Source of the DNA: Anabaena lutea FACHB-196
GTDB lineage: Bacteria > Cyanobacteriota > Cyanobacteriia > Cyanobacteriales > Nostocaceae
Assembly (NCBI RefSeq): GCF_014698305.1
Contig: NZ_JACJST010000007.1
Span: 1 to 64,000, forward strand
Reading direction: 5' to 3'
Length of the DNA stretch: 64,000 bases
Below, in pieces: positions 47,359 through 58,443 of the stretch. A program made the translations under genes and the position numbers. The notes under the pieces are model-generated. The model did not search any database. It saw nothing but the letters and a program-made list of their open reading frames with translations, and was not told the DNA's origin. The first letter of the stretch is position 1. Each line of letters starts with the position of its first letter.

Positions 47359-48078
47359 TCAACACGGTATCGGATTCCCATACCTCTCCAGTATTTCCAA
47401 AATATCTGGTGAGACACCCTGGATATTAGTAAGGATGGTAAAGGCAAAGGGGAAAATATGTATATTTGTTTTATTTATTTGAGCACCAGTAAAGTTAGCA
47501 CCTGTGAAGTTAGCACAGAGGTTATTCATCCTCTTGTCCATGATTTTGTCTAGTATGACGTCGCGTTCTTTATCTGTGAGTTTTGGGTCTTCGAGTTGTT
47601 CCGCGAGTTGTTCGTAAGACTTTTCTGTGAATTTGGCATTTGTGAGGTTGGCATTTGTGAGATTGGCACGTGTGAGGTTGGCATCTGTGAGATTGGCACG
47701 TGTGAGGTTAGCATCTGTGAGGTTGGCACCTGTGAGGTTAGCACCTGTGAGGTTAGCATCTGTCAAGTTGGCACCTGTGAGACGGGTACGTGTGAGGTTA
47801 GCACCTGTGAGGTTGGCACCTGTGAGGTCGGCACCCAACAAGTTAGATTCAGCAAGATTGGCACCACTGAGGTTGGCACCTTTGAGATTGATGTTGGTGA
47901 CTATATTCTTAAAGAGTCCTTGCAGATTGGCACCTGAGAGGTCACATCCCTCACATTCCCCTGTGTTCTTAAGTTTATCTACATCTTCTTGTTTGAAAGC
48001 ATAACTAGGAGGATTCAGCATTGCAGAAGAGATAACAGCCAATACTGGCACTAAAGCCCAAGATAAGTAAAGTTTCAT
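47359..48078 (-). CDS. Exported pentapeptide-repeat protein
   Basis: A 239-residue protein with a Sec signal peptide ([19 protein letters not shown], cleavage near residue 27, SYA). It has about 20 A(D/N)LxX pentapeptide repeats ([20 protein letters not shown], residues about 55-150), then a helical linker ([20 protein letters not shown]) and a second short repeat block ([19 protein letters not shown]). The repeats form a right-handed quadrilateral beta-helix. Export to periplasm or lumen is predicted. The central DNA is nearly periodic at 15 bp, so the gene can grow or shrink by slippage. Function unknown. It is convergent to the HicB-like gene. Confidence 0.85.
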   Translation of the reverse strand: MKLYLSWALVPVLAVISSAMLNPPSYAFKQEDVDKLKNTGECEGCDLSGANLQGLFKNIVTNINLKGANLSGANLAESNLLGADLTGANLTGANLTRTRLTGANLTDANLTGANLTGANLTDANLTRANLTDANLTRANLTNANLTNAKFTEKSYEQLAEQLEDPKLTDKERDVILDKIMDKRMNNLCANFTGANFTGAQINKTNIHIFPFAFTILTNIQGVSPDILEILERYGNPIPC

Positions 48079-48186
48079 CGTTTTACCCTGTGTTCATATC
48101 ACATCCGTGATTGATTTTACTTCTAAGTGTAAGTATTTTTTGTAACTTTTATAAAAGTTAACATTCAACATTTCTGGTATGTTTGA

Positions 48187-48272
48187 TGACAGATGTGGGT
48201 TTATTCCTCAGTTTGTTGGTGCAGCAATTGGATAAGTTGACAAGTCCCTATATTGCCAATGTATTACACTAG
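48187..48272 (+). pseudogene. Diverged copy of the argZ/agrE 3' end
   Basis: Bases 48187-48260 match 45917-45990 at about 84 percent without gaps by my count. In frame they encode MTDVGLFLSLLVQQLDKLTS then PYIANVLH and stop, against VTDVGLFLSLLTQQLDKLTS then PYVAKVG in the intact gene. Most differences are at third codon positions, so the copy comes from a gene that was evolving under selection. No upstream part of the gene remains. Confidence 0.85.
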
Positions 48273-48449
48273 GTGACAGGTGACAGCACTAAAAGATTTT
48301 TAGTTAATATTTGTTTTCATGCAAGAGAAAAAATAAGTCTAACAATAACATCCTGTAAATCCTTAACTCCTGGATATCCTGATTCTGACAATTTTATTTA
48401 CTATCGTGCGATATAATACTAAATTAACAACTGCAATCCTTTAAATAGT
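48273..48449. repeat. STRR units and TCCTGTAAATCC repeat before the Uma2 gene
   Basis: AGGTGACAGGTGACAG at 48274-48289, and ATCCTGTAAATCCTTAACTC followed by CTGATTCTGACAAT at 48350-48393. The second is another copy of the unit at 46966-47003. Confidence 0.6.
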
Positions 48450-49247
48450 ATGAGTGAAACCCTGGCTGATATTGCTATACCACCGCAGTTTCCTGATCAT
48501 ACTCAACTACCAGAGTCTGATGGTACGTTTGTGAAAAATTTTCAAGAACATCCCCAAAGCATCATTATCACAGATTCAATTATTCAAACTTTAGAAAAAA
48601 TACATCCTGATGGACAATTTTGTATAGGTCAAGATTGTGGAATTTATTGGCGCGAAACAGAACCACCAGAAAAAGGTACAGTTGCACCAGACTGGTTTTA
48701 TGTCCCTGATGTAGCACCAAGATTAGAAGGTAAAATTCGCCGTTCCTATGTTTTCTGGCGGGAATATATTCCCCCATTAATTGCGATAGAATTAGCTAGT
48801 GGTAATGGTGATGAAGAACGAGATAAAACACCTTTAGCGGGGTTACAACCAGGTGAAAAACCTGGGAAGTTTTGGGTATATGAACGCATTATTCGTATTC
48901 CCTATTATGTCATTTATGAAGTTAATAATGGCAATTTAGAAGTTTATCATTTGGTGGATTTCTGTTACCAAAAAATGCAGCCTAACGAACGTGGACATTA
49001 CCCTATTCCCCCTTTAGGTGTAGAATTAGGATTGTGGCACGGAAGTTATTTGAATAATCCTGAGCAACTTTGGCTGCGTTGGTGGGATAATGAAGGTAAT
49101 TTATTATTGGTCGGTAAGGAAGAAGCACAGTTAGAAAAATTTAGGGCTGAACAACAACAACAAAGGGCTGAACAAGCAGAAAATAAAGCTGCAAAGTTAG
49201 CGGCAAAATTGCGAGAATTGGGGATAGATCCAGATGATGATTTATAA
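48450..49247 (+). CDS. Uma2-family (DUF820) putative endonuclease
   Basis: A 265-residue protein of the Uma2/DUF820 group, which is greatly expanded in cyanobacteria and has a PD-(D/E)XK-like fold. The core carries APDWFYVPDVAPRLEG, then PPLIAIELASGNGDEERDKT (the Asp and Glu of the active site, with Lys in RDKTPL) and KFWVYERIIRIPYYVIYEVN. A C-terminal coiled coil rich in Gln and Glu (QQQQRAEQAENKAAKLAAKL) ends in LRELGIDPDDDL, which is usual for the family. The biological role is unknown. The DUF2085 gene follows 45 bp downstream, perhaps on the same transcript. Confidence 0.85.
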   Translation: MSETLADIAIPPQFPDHTQLPESDGTFVKNFQEHPQSIIITDSIIQTLEKIHPDGQFCIGQDCGIYWRETEPPEKGTVAPDWFYVPDVAPRLEGKIRRSYVFWREYIPPLIAIELASGNGDEERDKTPLAGLQPGEKPGKFWVYERIIRIPYYVIYEVNNGNLEVYHLVDFCYQKMQPNERGHYPIPPLGVELGLWHGSYLNNPEQLWLRWWDNEGNLLLVGKEEAQLEKFRAEQQQQRAEQAENKAAKLAAKLRELGIDPDDDL

Positions 49248-49291
49248 TTTAGAGAAACGAACCGCAGAGGCGCAGAGGACACAGAGAGAAG

Positions 49292-49804
49292 ATGCAAAAA
49301 GTTGTTTTGTCAAGAGATTTACAGGTTAATTGGGTGGGTTTTTTTGCTGATTTCCTGTTAGTGGGAATGGTTTTTGGTCCCCCTATTGCACCTTTTCTCG
49401 CTGCGTCTGGTGTGTTTGTGCTTCCAGGTATTGCGGACATTATTTACTTTATGGGTGATCATGTATGTCCACAACCTACTATGGGTTTGGAGTTAGCACC
49501 ACCTTTTATTATGGCGGTATGTATGCGCTGTTATGGCACGGTGACAGGATTATTAATTACTCGAATTTTGTATGCGGTGACTGGTGGTAAAGGTGTTTTT
49601 TGGTTAAGCCAATACGGTTGGATTGGTGCGGCTTTTACTAGTGTTTTAATGATGGCTTATCCGTTGGAGTTAGCAGCGCAGATATTCGGTTTGTGGGGTT
49701 TTAATAATTATATTGTTACGCCTTTTGGTTTGATTACTGGTTTGGCTTGGGGTTTATTTACTATGCCGATTTTGCATAAGTGGACTGGGACGCAAACCAG
49801 TTAG
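49292..49804 (+). CDS. DUF2085-family membrane protein
   Basis: A 170-residue membrane protein with four to five hydrophobic segments. Conserved DUF2085 features are HVCPQPTMGLE with Cys at about residue 57, and the CMRCYGTVTGLL motif around residue 80, where paired cysteines may bind metal or a cofactor. LPGIADIIYFMG and the C-terminal span NNYIVTPFGLITGLAWGLFT follow the family pattern. Function is unknown. The ATG is preceded by an AGAGAGAAG purine run. Confidence 0.75.
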   Translation: MQKVVLSRDLQVNWVGFFADFLLVGMVFGPPIAPFLAASGVFVLPGIADIIYFMGDHVCPQPTMGLELAPPFIMAVCMRCYGTVTGLLITRILYAVTGGKGVFWLSQYGWIGAAFTSVLMMAYPLELAAQIFGLWGFNNYIVTPFGLITGLAWGLFTMPILHKWTGTQTS

Positions 49805-50000
49805 AGTCAATCTACCACTGCCACGACCATATATAATGTTCGTTAACATTTTCTACTTCCTTTGATGAAAATAACGTGATTTAAGTCACGCACCCTGTAT
49901 AACTATTAAAATATGTAGATAATTCTGTATGTGATGATAGAGGTAAAGCGTTTTCTTGGTTCTCTTAAAAATCAATAATTTTCTGATTCATCTGGTTTTT

Positions 50001-50357
50001 TTAAAAGTCGTACATTTCTAGTTGACTAGCAGCCGTAGTAAAGTCAGAAATTGAATTTTTTAGATCCTTATACTCTTGAATAGTGAGATTGCCATTTTCG
50101 CACTGTTCATTTAAGAACCTGATCAGCGACAACCTCACAGATTCGATTTTTGCCCTTGTCCTAGCTGCCATTACAGCTTGAGATAAACTAGGATAAATAT
50201 GGTTATTGCTAATCCCTATTTCTTCATTAGGCATCCAACACTTAAATAAATAGCCTTTTGATAAGGGTATTAATTCAATCAACCAGCCACAAGATGAATC
50301 TTTCCATTTCATTGACAAACTCTTTATTGGTTTAACAATCATTTGCACTATCAGCAT
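50001..50357 (-). CDS. Hypothetical soluble protein
   Basis: A 118-residue protein. The first half is beta-rich (KWKDSSCGWLIELIPLSKGY) and the second half helical (SLSQAVMAARTRAKIESVRL), ending in a SHOCT-like segment (NGNLTIQEYKDLKNSISDFT). I do not recognise a named family. The real start may be the Met at residue 16 (50312; MKWKDSS), because the first 15 residues look like a poorly conserved extension. It lies convergent to the DUF2085 gene. Confidence 0.6.
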   Translation of the reverse strand: MLIVQMIVKPIKSLSMKWKDSSCGWLIELIPLSKGYLFKCWMPNEEIGISNNHIYPSLSQAVMAARTRAKIESVRLSLIRFLNEQCENGNLTIQEYKDLKNSISDFTTAASQLEMYDF

Positions 50358-50565
50358 ATAACCTATATATGCAATTCTTGTGTGGGATTTGTGCAGAATT
50401 TGTGCAGATAAAATATTATAGAGGGCTGTATGATGTTGGTGAGCTTATTTTTCTCTAACAATGCACTTAATAAATCCAGCCACTGAGATATTAAAATCTA
50501 CTAGAGCAGTTTATTAATCGTCTCTACATTTAAAACATTACTGAAAAATTCTCTAGGAATTTGTA

Positions 50566-51258
50566 TCAGTTGAGACGATATCCCAAACCATGAACAGTTT
50601 CAATCAATGTTTCTGGCGCACCTAAGAGTCTTAATTTTTGCCTAAGACACTTAATATGAGACCTTACTGTTTCCTCTACCGGAGAGTCATCAACAGACCA
50701 AACTTGCTCAATAATGCTAGAACGGCTCAAAACCCTTCTACCATTTGCAACCAGCAATTCCAAAATTGCATACTCTTTAGGAGTTAAGGAGATAAGATGA
50801 CCGTCATAAGTTGTCTCGTAAGTGCTAGGATTTAACGTTAATTTTCCCCAAGATAAACTTACTGTACTCGCAGCACTACCACGTCTAAGTAAAGCACGTA
50901 TCCGAGCCATTAATTCTTCTAAATCAAATGGTTTTGCTACATAATCATCTGCACCAGCATCTAATCCAGCAATCTTATCGGCTACCGTATCGCGCGCTGT
51001 TAGCATTAATACTGCTACTGCTGAGTTGCGATATGCTGGACTGTTGACGCTAGTAGTTCGTAAGCGGTGACAAAATCTGATTCCATCTAGCTTTGGCAAA
51101 GTTACATCTAGCACTACTAAATCATATTTCATTGACTCTGTTGCGTGCCAAGCTGCTTCTCCATCTTTAGCAACATCAACTACATACTGTCTTCTGGTTA
51201 AAGCTTCTGTAAGTGCTTCTGCCAGTTGAATATCATCTTCAACTATCAGAATTCGCAT
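50566..51258 (-). CDS. OmpR-family response regulator
   Basis: A 230-residue regulator. The receiver (residues 1-118) has E7-D8-D9 in the acidic pocket, phosphoacceptor D51 in LVVLDVTLPKLDG, T/S in MLTARDT and Lys in YVAKPFDLEELMARIRALLR. The winged-helix DNA-binding domain (about 133-229) contains LTPKEYAILELLVANGRRVL, EETVRSHIKCLRQKL and TVHGLGYRL. It is divergent from the sensor kinase gene with 76 bp between them, so the pair is probably coregulated. Target genes are not visible. Confidence 0.95.
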   Translation of the reverse strand: MRILIVEDDIQLAEALTEALTRRQYVVDVAKDGEAAWHATESMKYDLVVLDVTLPKLDGIRFCHRLRTTSVNSPAYRNSAVAVLMLTARDTVADKIAGLDAGADDYVAKPFDLEELMARIRALLRRGSAASTVSLSWGKLTLNPSTYETTYDGHLISLTPKEYAILELLVANGRRVLSRSSIIEQVWSVDDSPVEETVRSHIKCLRQKLRLLGAPETLIETVHGLGYRLN

Positions 51259-51334
51259 AATTTATTTTTTATTCAAATAGAGGTAATGAGGGAAATATTA
51301 ACTTAAATTGACTTGATAAATAAATGGATAATTT

Positions 51335-52717
51335 ATGAAATCGTATATTTCAGGAAAATGGATTGCGGCTGGAGTTTCTTTAGCTATATCGCTAATGGCG
51401 CTAGTTACCTTCGCTTCATTTAATAACACTACCGAAATTAAGGAAAATGCTAATCAAGTTCAGCATACTTATCAAACTCTCAATACTTTGACAGATTTAT
51501 ATGCAGCTATGACAGTAGCTGAATCAGCACGAAGAGGGTATATATTTTTGGGAAGTAGACAAGATTTAGAGCGTTATGAAAATGCCATAAATAACATAAA
51601 AACTAAGGTCAGTTTATTAGAAACTCAAATCCATAATAATATCAATCAAAAACAGAGATTTGCCAGGTTTAAATCATTGGTTAATCAAAGATTATCTCTT
51701 TTAGAAGAATCAATAAAACTTTATCAACAAGATAAAAATGCATTACAACAGCAAACTAACATTACCGAAGCTAGTGTTAATTTAAGAGAAAAAATTATTC
51801 CTATAATTGCAGATATTCAAACTGAAGAACAAAGTTTCCTAAACAGTTCTCTCAAGCAGTCGCAACAGAGTATTCACTTACGAATATTCATGGAAATACT
51901 AGGAACTATTTTAAGTCTGGTTGTGATTTGCAGTTTATGTTTTATCATCGAGCGTCAAGGAGTAAAACATGAACACATTAAATCTTTGGAAGCTTCCCTT
52001 GCTCAAGAAAAAAAAATTGGTGAACTCAAGGTTCAGCTATTTTCTATGATTTCCCATGAATTTCGTACACCTTTAAGTGTAATATTGCTTTCATCTCAGT
52101 TATTACGGGAAATTCTGGTGGATTTGGTGGATAAAAAGGAATTAAAAAATCTTGACCGCATTCAGTCTTCAGCAAAGTTGATGAATCACCTGTTAACAGA
52201 TATATTAACTTTGACTAGAGCCGAAGCAGGTGAACTAGATTATAAACCTCAATTAATCAATGTGGAAAACTTTTGTTTGAATCTGCTGGAAGATGTGCAG
52301 ATGTTTAGTCGCACAAATCATATTATAAAGTTTATCAAAAATGGTCAATCTTTTCGTGCTAATCTAGATGAAAAATTGTTGTACTCTATTCTTAGTAATT
52401 TACTTTTAAATGCTATTAAATATTCGTCATCAGGGGGTACTATATACTTAGTTTTAAATTCTCAATCAGATGCTACTATCTTTCAGGTGATAGATGAAGG
52501 TATAGGCATTTCTCCAGAGGAACAGACTAGGCTTTATGAGCCTTTTTTTCGGTCTGAAAATGTTGAAGGTATTGTCGGAACTGGGTTAGGATTACCAATT
52601 GTCAAGAAATGTGTTGAAAGACACCAGGGAGAAATTTTGGTGGAAAGTAAAGTTGGCGTAGGAACAACTTTTACTGTGAAAATTCCTAGAGCTAATGATG
52701 AGACAAAATTTTCTTAG
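51335..52717 (+). CDS. Sensor histidine kinase with CHASE3-like domain
   Basis: A 460-residue membrane kinase. Span 1 (WIAAGVSLAISLMALVTFA, about residues 9-27), a helical extracytoplasmic CHASE3-type sensor (about 30-180; TLTDLYAAMTVAESARRGYI), span 2 (IFMEILGTILSLVVICSLCF, about 183-205), HisKA with SMISHEFRTPLSVILLSSQL (phosphoacceptor His about 238) and HATPase (NLLLNAIKYSS, IDEGIGISPEE, GTGLGLPIVKKC). It faces the OmpR-type regulator across a short divergent promoter region and is most likely its cognate kinase. Ligand unknown. Confidence 0.93.
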   Translation: MKSYISGKWIAAGVSLAISLMALVTFASFNNTTEIKENANQVQHTYQTLNTLTDLYAAMTVAESARRGYIFLGSRQDLERYENAINNIKTKVSLLETQIHNNINQKQRFARFKSLVNQRLSLLEESIKLYQQDKNALQQQTNITEASVNLREKIIPIIADIQTEEQSFLNSSLKQSQQSIHLRIFMEILGTILSLVVICSLCFIIERQGVKHEHIKSLEASLAQEKKIGELKVQLFSMISHEFRTPLSVILLSSQLLREILVDLVDKKELKNLDRIQSSAKLMNHLLTDILTLTRAEAGELDYKPQLINVENFCLNLLEDVQMFSRTNHIIKFIKNGQSFRANLDEKLLYSILSNLLLNAIKYSSSGGTIYLVLNSQSDATIFQVIDEGIGISPEEQTRLYEPFFRSENVEGIVGTGLGLPIVKKCVERHQGEILVESKVGVGTTFTVKIPRANDETKFS

Positions 52718-52791
52718 AAACTTCCAAATTAAGAAATATCCAATACTATTTTGCGCCTTTGCTCCTCTGTGCCTCTGCGCGAAACTTTTCC

Positions 52792-54537
52792 TTACTTAAC
52801 AGTTTTAAACCACTCTGTCACCCCATCCGCTAAAGTTTTAGCCATTTTCTTCTGTTCCTCTGGGTTCACTATCTCCTCAAACTCATAAGGGTTACTCATA
52901 AAACCCAATTCCAATAATACCGAAGGTGCAATAGCGGGACGAGTTAAAGCTAAATTATTCCAAAACACGCCATAGGAAGGTTTACGAAGTTTGTTAACTA
53001 CGTAATTATGTAAAAATACTGCGGGATTATGTGATTGAGGGTGATACCAAAAAGTACCAAAGCCTTTGGTTTTTTCCGCATCACCATTATCAGGTAAAGA
53101 ATTGTAATGAATAGAAAGAGCGATCGCAGGTTCTTCTTTACTAATTATCTCCTGACGTTCTACCAAAGACACATCCCGGTCATCTTCCCTTGTCATCACC
53201 ACCTTTGCACCACGCTGCACCAACTCATCCCGTAGTAATTTAGAAACTATCAAATTCACATCTTTTTCTAAATATCCCGTTGGACCACTTGCACCAGATT
53301 CCTTCCCACCGTGTCCCGGATCTAGTAAAATCTTGATACCAGATAAGGGTTTTCTATTCTGAATATTCGGTGCATGACGCAGACTCAATACCAGAGTTGT
53401 GTTGTCGTATCTCAGCTTATAACCCCACTGTTGGAGCTTTTTGAGGTTAAAGGTGTATTTAACCTGTTGAGGATTCACCTGTTGCCAATCTAGGCGAGAA
53501 ATGAGGGGATCATCATCCAGACGAATTGTATCTGTTTGGGCAGTGGTATTGTAGAGAGTGAGAGTCAAAGTGCGATCGCTCTGTTCCACACTCACAGGTA
53601 CAGGCATTTGCAAGGGGAAACGTATCTCCGTCGTTCCAGCTAGTTGACGATATCCCACACTGCGAATGACTGTTTGTGGTGGAACTGCACCTGGTATAAT
53701 TTTGGTTTCTTTACTATTAATCCAAGCCCCATAATCTAACCGTAACCAATCACCATCTCTACCTGTAACGCTTGCCCTTGTTCCTTTTGGTAATGGTGTC
53801 AGTCGGGAATGATCGGTACTAGAACCCGTGCGTGCAACCCCTGATGTCACTGTTACTTCTACAACTGGTAACTGTGCAGGTGCAATAATTTCAATTTTAC
53901 CCTTACCAGTTTCCGTCATGGTCTGACCATTTAATGTCAAACTAAATTGAGGTTGTCCCAAATCAGCAGCATTGGCGATAGTTGTACAACCTTGATATTT
54001 ACTAATATTAGAAATAGTAGCCTGATTGCGCCCGGTTAAAATGCTGGAATTAGCAGGTAATTCTGCTTTTGCAGGTTGAGGTGAAAGATTAACAATTTGA
54101 TTAGCCAGTTTAACAGAAACATTAGCTTGCGGACGTGCGATCGCACCAAAACAAATTAGTTCTCCTGGTAGTCTAGCAATATCCACAGCAGGAGTCAGAG
54201 AATCCTTGGCAAAACCTAAACCTTGTGGTAATTCTGGTTGAGTAGAAAGCCTTGTTACCTTAATTTCTCGTTCCTGATTTTGGTAACGTACCTTAAATAC
54301 ATTCTCCCCTAATTTTAAAGGGAAACTAGGCGCAAAATGACCAGACTGACTGCGGTTAATTTGTCTATCATTAATTAGAACTTGTCCACCTGCTGGTGCT
54401 GTACCGATAAAAAATATTTTTTCTGTACTGGTTTGGTGGTTTGCTGGGGGATAAACCACTAAAAGCGATGGTTGTGCCAAGGACTCGGAGGAGGTGAAAA
54501 TCAAGCTAAATATTGCTAATCCTAAAAGTTTTTTCAC
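52792..54537 (-). CDS. N-acetylmuramoyl-L-alanine amidase (AMIN-SH3b-Amidase_3), copy 1
   Basis: A 581-residue periplasmic amidase that cleaves the peptide from muramic acid in peptidoglycan. GTG 54537 starts a signal peptide (MKKLLGLAIFSLIFTSSESL, cleavage near SLA-QPS). An SH3b-like region follows (RTGSSTDHSRLTPLPKGTRA, about 235-280), then AMIN-like beta segments. The Amidase_3 catalytic domain has LLDPGHGGKESGASGPTGYL (zinc His and Glu), ALSIHYNSL (zinc His) and VLLELGFMSNPYEF (catalytic Glu). Nostocales use AmiC-type amidases to perforate septal walls for cell-cell communication and hormogonia. The tandem copy lies 188 bp upstream. Confidence 0.9.
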   Translation of the reverse strand: MKKLLGLAIFSLIFTSSESLAQPSLLVVYPPANHQTSTEKIFFIGTAPAGGQVLINDRQINRSQSGHFAPSFPLKLGENVFKVRYQNQEREIKVTRLSTQPELPQGLGFAKDSLTPAVDIARLPGELICFGAIARPQANVSVKLANQIVNLSPQPAKAELPANSSILTGRNQATISNISKYQGCTTIANAADLGQPQFSLTLNGQTMTETGKGKIEIIAPAQLPVVEVTVTSGVARTGSSTDHSRLTPLPKGTRASVTGRDGDWLRLDYGAWINSKETKIIPGAVPPQTVIRSVGYRQLAGTTEIRFPLQMPVPVSVEQSDRTLTLTLYNTTAQTDTIRLDDDPLISRLDWQQVNPQQVKYTFNLKKLQQWGYKLRYDNTTLVLSLRHAPNIQNRKPLSGIKILLDPGHGGKESGASGPTGYLEKDVNLIVSKLLRDELVQRGAKVVMTREDDRDVSLVERQEIISKEEPAIALSIHYNSLPDNGDAEKTKGFGTFWYHPQSHNPAVFLHNYVVNKLRKPSYGVFWNNLALTRPAIAPSVLLELGFMSNPYEFEEIVNPEEQKKMAKTLADGVTEWFKTVK

Positions 54538-54724
54538 GGCAAAAATACAAAATATTTAATAACAGTAACTCGATGAAAAAAATCTATTTTTATAAGTTTC
54601 TGACTGCCTTCTAACTCTTCCTCCTGACTCCTGTTCGGGCGTTCGCGTAGCGTGCTGGAAGCATCAGCATTCGGGCGATCAATTATCAGTTGTTAGCAAA
54701 GGCTATTTTCCGAATGCTTCGCCC

Positions 54725-56479
54725 CTACTTCACCATCTTAAACCACTCTGTCACCCCATCAGCCAACGTCTTAGCAATTTTCCTCTGTTGTTGAGAGTTG
54801 ACTATCTCTTCAAACTCATCAGCATTACTCATCAAACGAAATTCTAATAAAACCGCAGGTGCAACTGAGGGACGAGTCAGGGCTAAATTATTCCAAAATA
54901 GGCCATAGGAAGGTTCAAGGCGTTTGTTAACTACGTAATTATGTAAAAATATTGCTAGGCTGTGTGCCTGGGGATGATACCAAAAACTCACCAACCCCCT
55001 AGTTTTTTCTACTTTACTATCATCAGCTAAAAAATTGTAATGGATGGAAAGAGCGATCGCAGGTTCTTCATAACTAATTATCTCCTGACGTTCCACTAAA
55101 GAAACATCTCGATCATCCTCCCTTGTCATCACCACTTTTGCACCACGCTGCACCAACTCATCCCGCAGTAACTTCGATAACACCAAATTTACATCTTTTG
55201 CTAAATATCCCGGCGGTCCACTTGAACCAGATTCTTTACCACCATGTCCTGGATCGAGTACAATTTTGATGCCAGATAGAGGCAGGCGTTTTCTGTGTTC
55301 AAGATGCGGTGGATGACGTAAAGTTAACACCAGGGTTGTATTGTCGTATTTCAGTCTATACCCCCATTGTTGGAGCTTTTTGAGGTTAAAGGTGTACTTT
55401 ACCTGACCAGGAGCCACCTGTTGCCAATCTAGGCGAGAAATGAGGGGGTCATCATCCAGACGAATGGTATCTGTTTGAGCAGTAGTATTGTAGAGAGTGA
55501 GAGTAAAAGTGCGATCATCGCTTTGTTCCACACTCACAGGTACAGCAACTTGTAATGGAAAAATTATCTCTGTTGCTCCAGCTAGTTGACGATATCCAAC
55601 ACTGCGAATTATTGTTTGTGGTGAAACTGCACCGGGTAGAATTTTGGTTTCTTTGCTATTAATCCAACCCCCATAGTCTAAGCGTAACCAATCACCTTCT
55701 CTACCTGTAACTGTTGCCCTTGTCCCTTTTGGTAGCGGTGTGAGTCGTGAATAATCTGTACTAGGTCCAGTCCGAGCCACACCTGATGCTACTGTCACCT
55801 CAGTAACTGGCAGTTTTGCAGGTGTAAGAATTTGAATTTTGCCCTGACCAAGTTGAGTAGCAGTATTACCATTCAATGTCAAACTAAATTGAGGTTGTCC
55901 CAAATCGGCAGCATTGGCCACTGTTGTGCAGCCTTGATATTTGCTAGGACTAGAAGGAGTTGGCTGATTTCTTCCTGTGAGTACACCTGAATTAGCAGGT
56001 AATTGCCCTTGTGGTGGTTGTGGTGACAAGGGAATAGTTTGGTTAGCCAACTTCACAGAGACAGTCGCTTGAGGAGGTGCAATAGCCCCAAAACATATCA
56101 GTTCTCCGGGTAATCTAGCAATATCAGCCGCCGGAGTTAGAGAATCCTTTGCAAAGCCTAATTCCTGTGGTAATTCTGGCTGAGTTGAAAGCCTTGTTAC
56201 CTTCACCTCTCGTTCTTGATTTTGGTCAGTGACTTTAAACAGATTCTCCCCCACCTGTAAGGGGAAACTTGGGGAAAAATGACCTGTTTTGCTACGGCTA
56301 ATGAGCTTACCATTAATGAGAACTTGCCCATTGGCTGGTGCTGTACCAATAAAAAATATTTTTTCTGTACTGGTTTGGTAGTTTGTTGAGGGAAAAACTA
56401 CTACAAGAGAGGTTTGTGCTATGGCCACTGAGGAGGTGAAGAGAAAGTTAAATACTACTAATACTAATAGTTTGTTCAC
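54725..56479 (-). CDS. N-acetylmuramoyl-L-alanine amidase, tandem copy 2
   Basis: A 584-residue close paralogue of the downstream gene, same domain order. The start was placed at GTG 56479 (MNKLLVLVVFNFLFTSSVAI) because it aligns exactly with the GTG start and signal peptide of copy 1 in the same AATACAAAAATGCC-like context. A longer reading from 56521 adds 14 residues with no counterpart. Zinc ligands are kept (IVLDPGHGGKESGSSGPPGY and ALSIHYNFLADD) and the catalytic Glu remains, but its block reads LLEFRLMSN rather than LLELGFMSN, a change in a near-invariant motif. Reduced or altered activity is possible. Confidence 0.88.
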   Translation of the reverse strand: MNKLLVLVVFNFLFTSSVAIAQTSLVVVFPSTNYQTSTEKIFFIGTAPANGQVLINGKLISRSKTGHFSPSFPLQVGENLFKVTDQNQEREVKVTRLSTQPELPQELGFAKDSLTPAADIARLPGELICFGAIAPPQATVSVKLANQTIPLSPQPPQGQLPANSGVLTGRNQPTPSSPSKYQGCTTVANAADLGQPQFSLTLNGNTATQLGQGKIQILTPAKLPVTEVTVASGVARTGPSTDYSRLTPLPKGTRATVTGREGDWLRLDYGGWINSKETKILPGAVSPQTIIRSVGYRQLAGATEIIFPLQVAVPVSVEQSDDRTFTLTLYNTTAQTDTIRLDDDPLISRLDWQQVAPGQVKYTFNLKKLQQWGYRLKYDNTTLVLTLRHPPHLEHRKRLPLSGIKIVLDPGHGGKESGSSGPPGYLAKDVNLVLSKLLRDELVQRGAKVVMTREDDRDVSLVERQEIISYEEPAIALSIHYNFLADDSKVEKTRGLVSFWYHPQAHSLAIFLHNYVVNKRLEPSYGLFWNNLALTRPSVAPAVLLEFRLMSNADEFEEIVNSQQQRKIAKTLADGVTEWFKMVK

Positions 56480-56775
56480 TGCAAAAATACAGAAGATTTC
56501 ATGATAGCAATTGTGGGACAATAACCAATAATGAATAAAAAATCAAGGATGAAAACAGACGCAAATAAATCGGATCAAAAGACATGGATTTATCTGTGAG
56601 GGGTAATTCATCTTTCATACTAGTGCAGTACAGCAGAAATCATTGAGCAGATGAAATTAGCTTGAAAGCTTGTAAGATAAGTCTTTTAAAGCTACTGATA
56701 AATGTCACTGACCGCTCACACTAGTCCTCAGGCGTAAACACACTTTCTCCCTCAGAAAACGGGATGTATTTTTAG

Positions 56776-58437
<1,662 letters not shown>

Positions 58438-58443
58438 GGACTT

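Noticed and set aside
47196-47429. Plus-strand 77-residue frame
   Set aside because: A+T-rich, no family resemblance, and overlaps the 3' end of the pentapeptide-repeat gene on the other strand.
47596-48004. Plus-strand frames with repetitive CEVGTCEVS and RLAPVRLA sequence
   Set aside because: They are the complementary readings of the 15-bp pentapeptide-repeat DNA.
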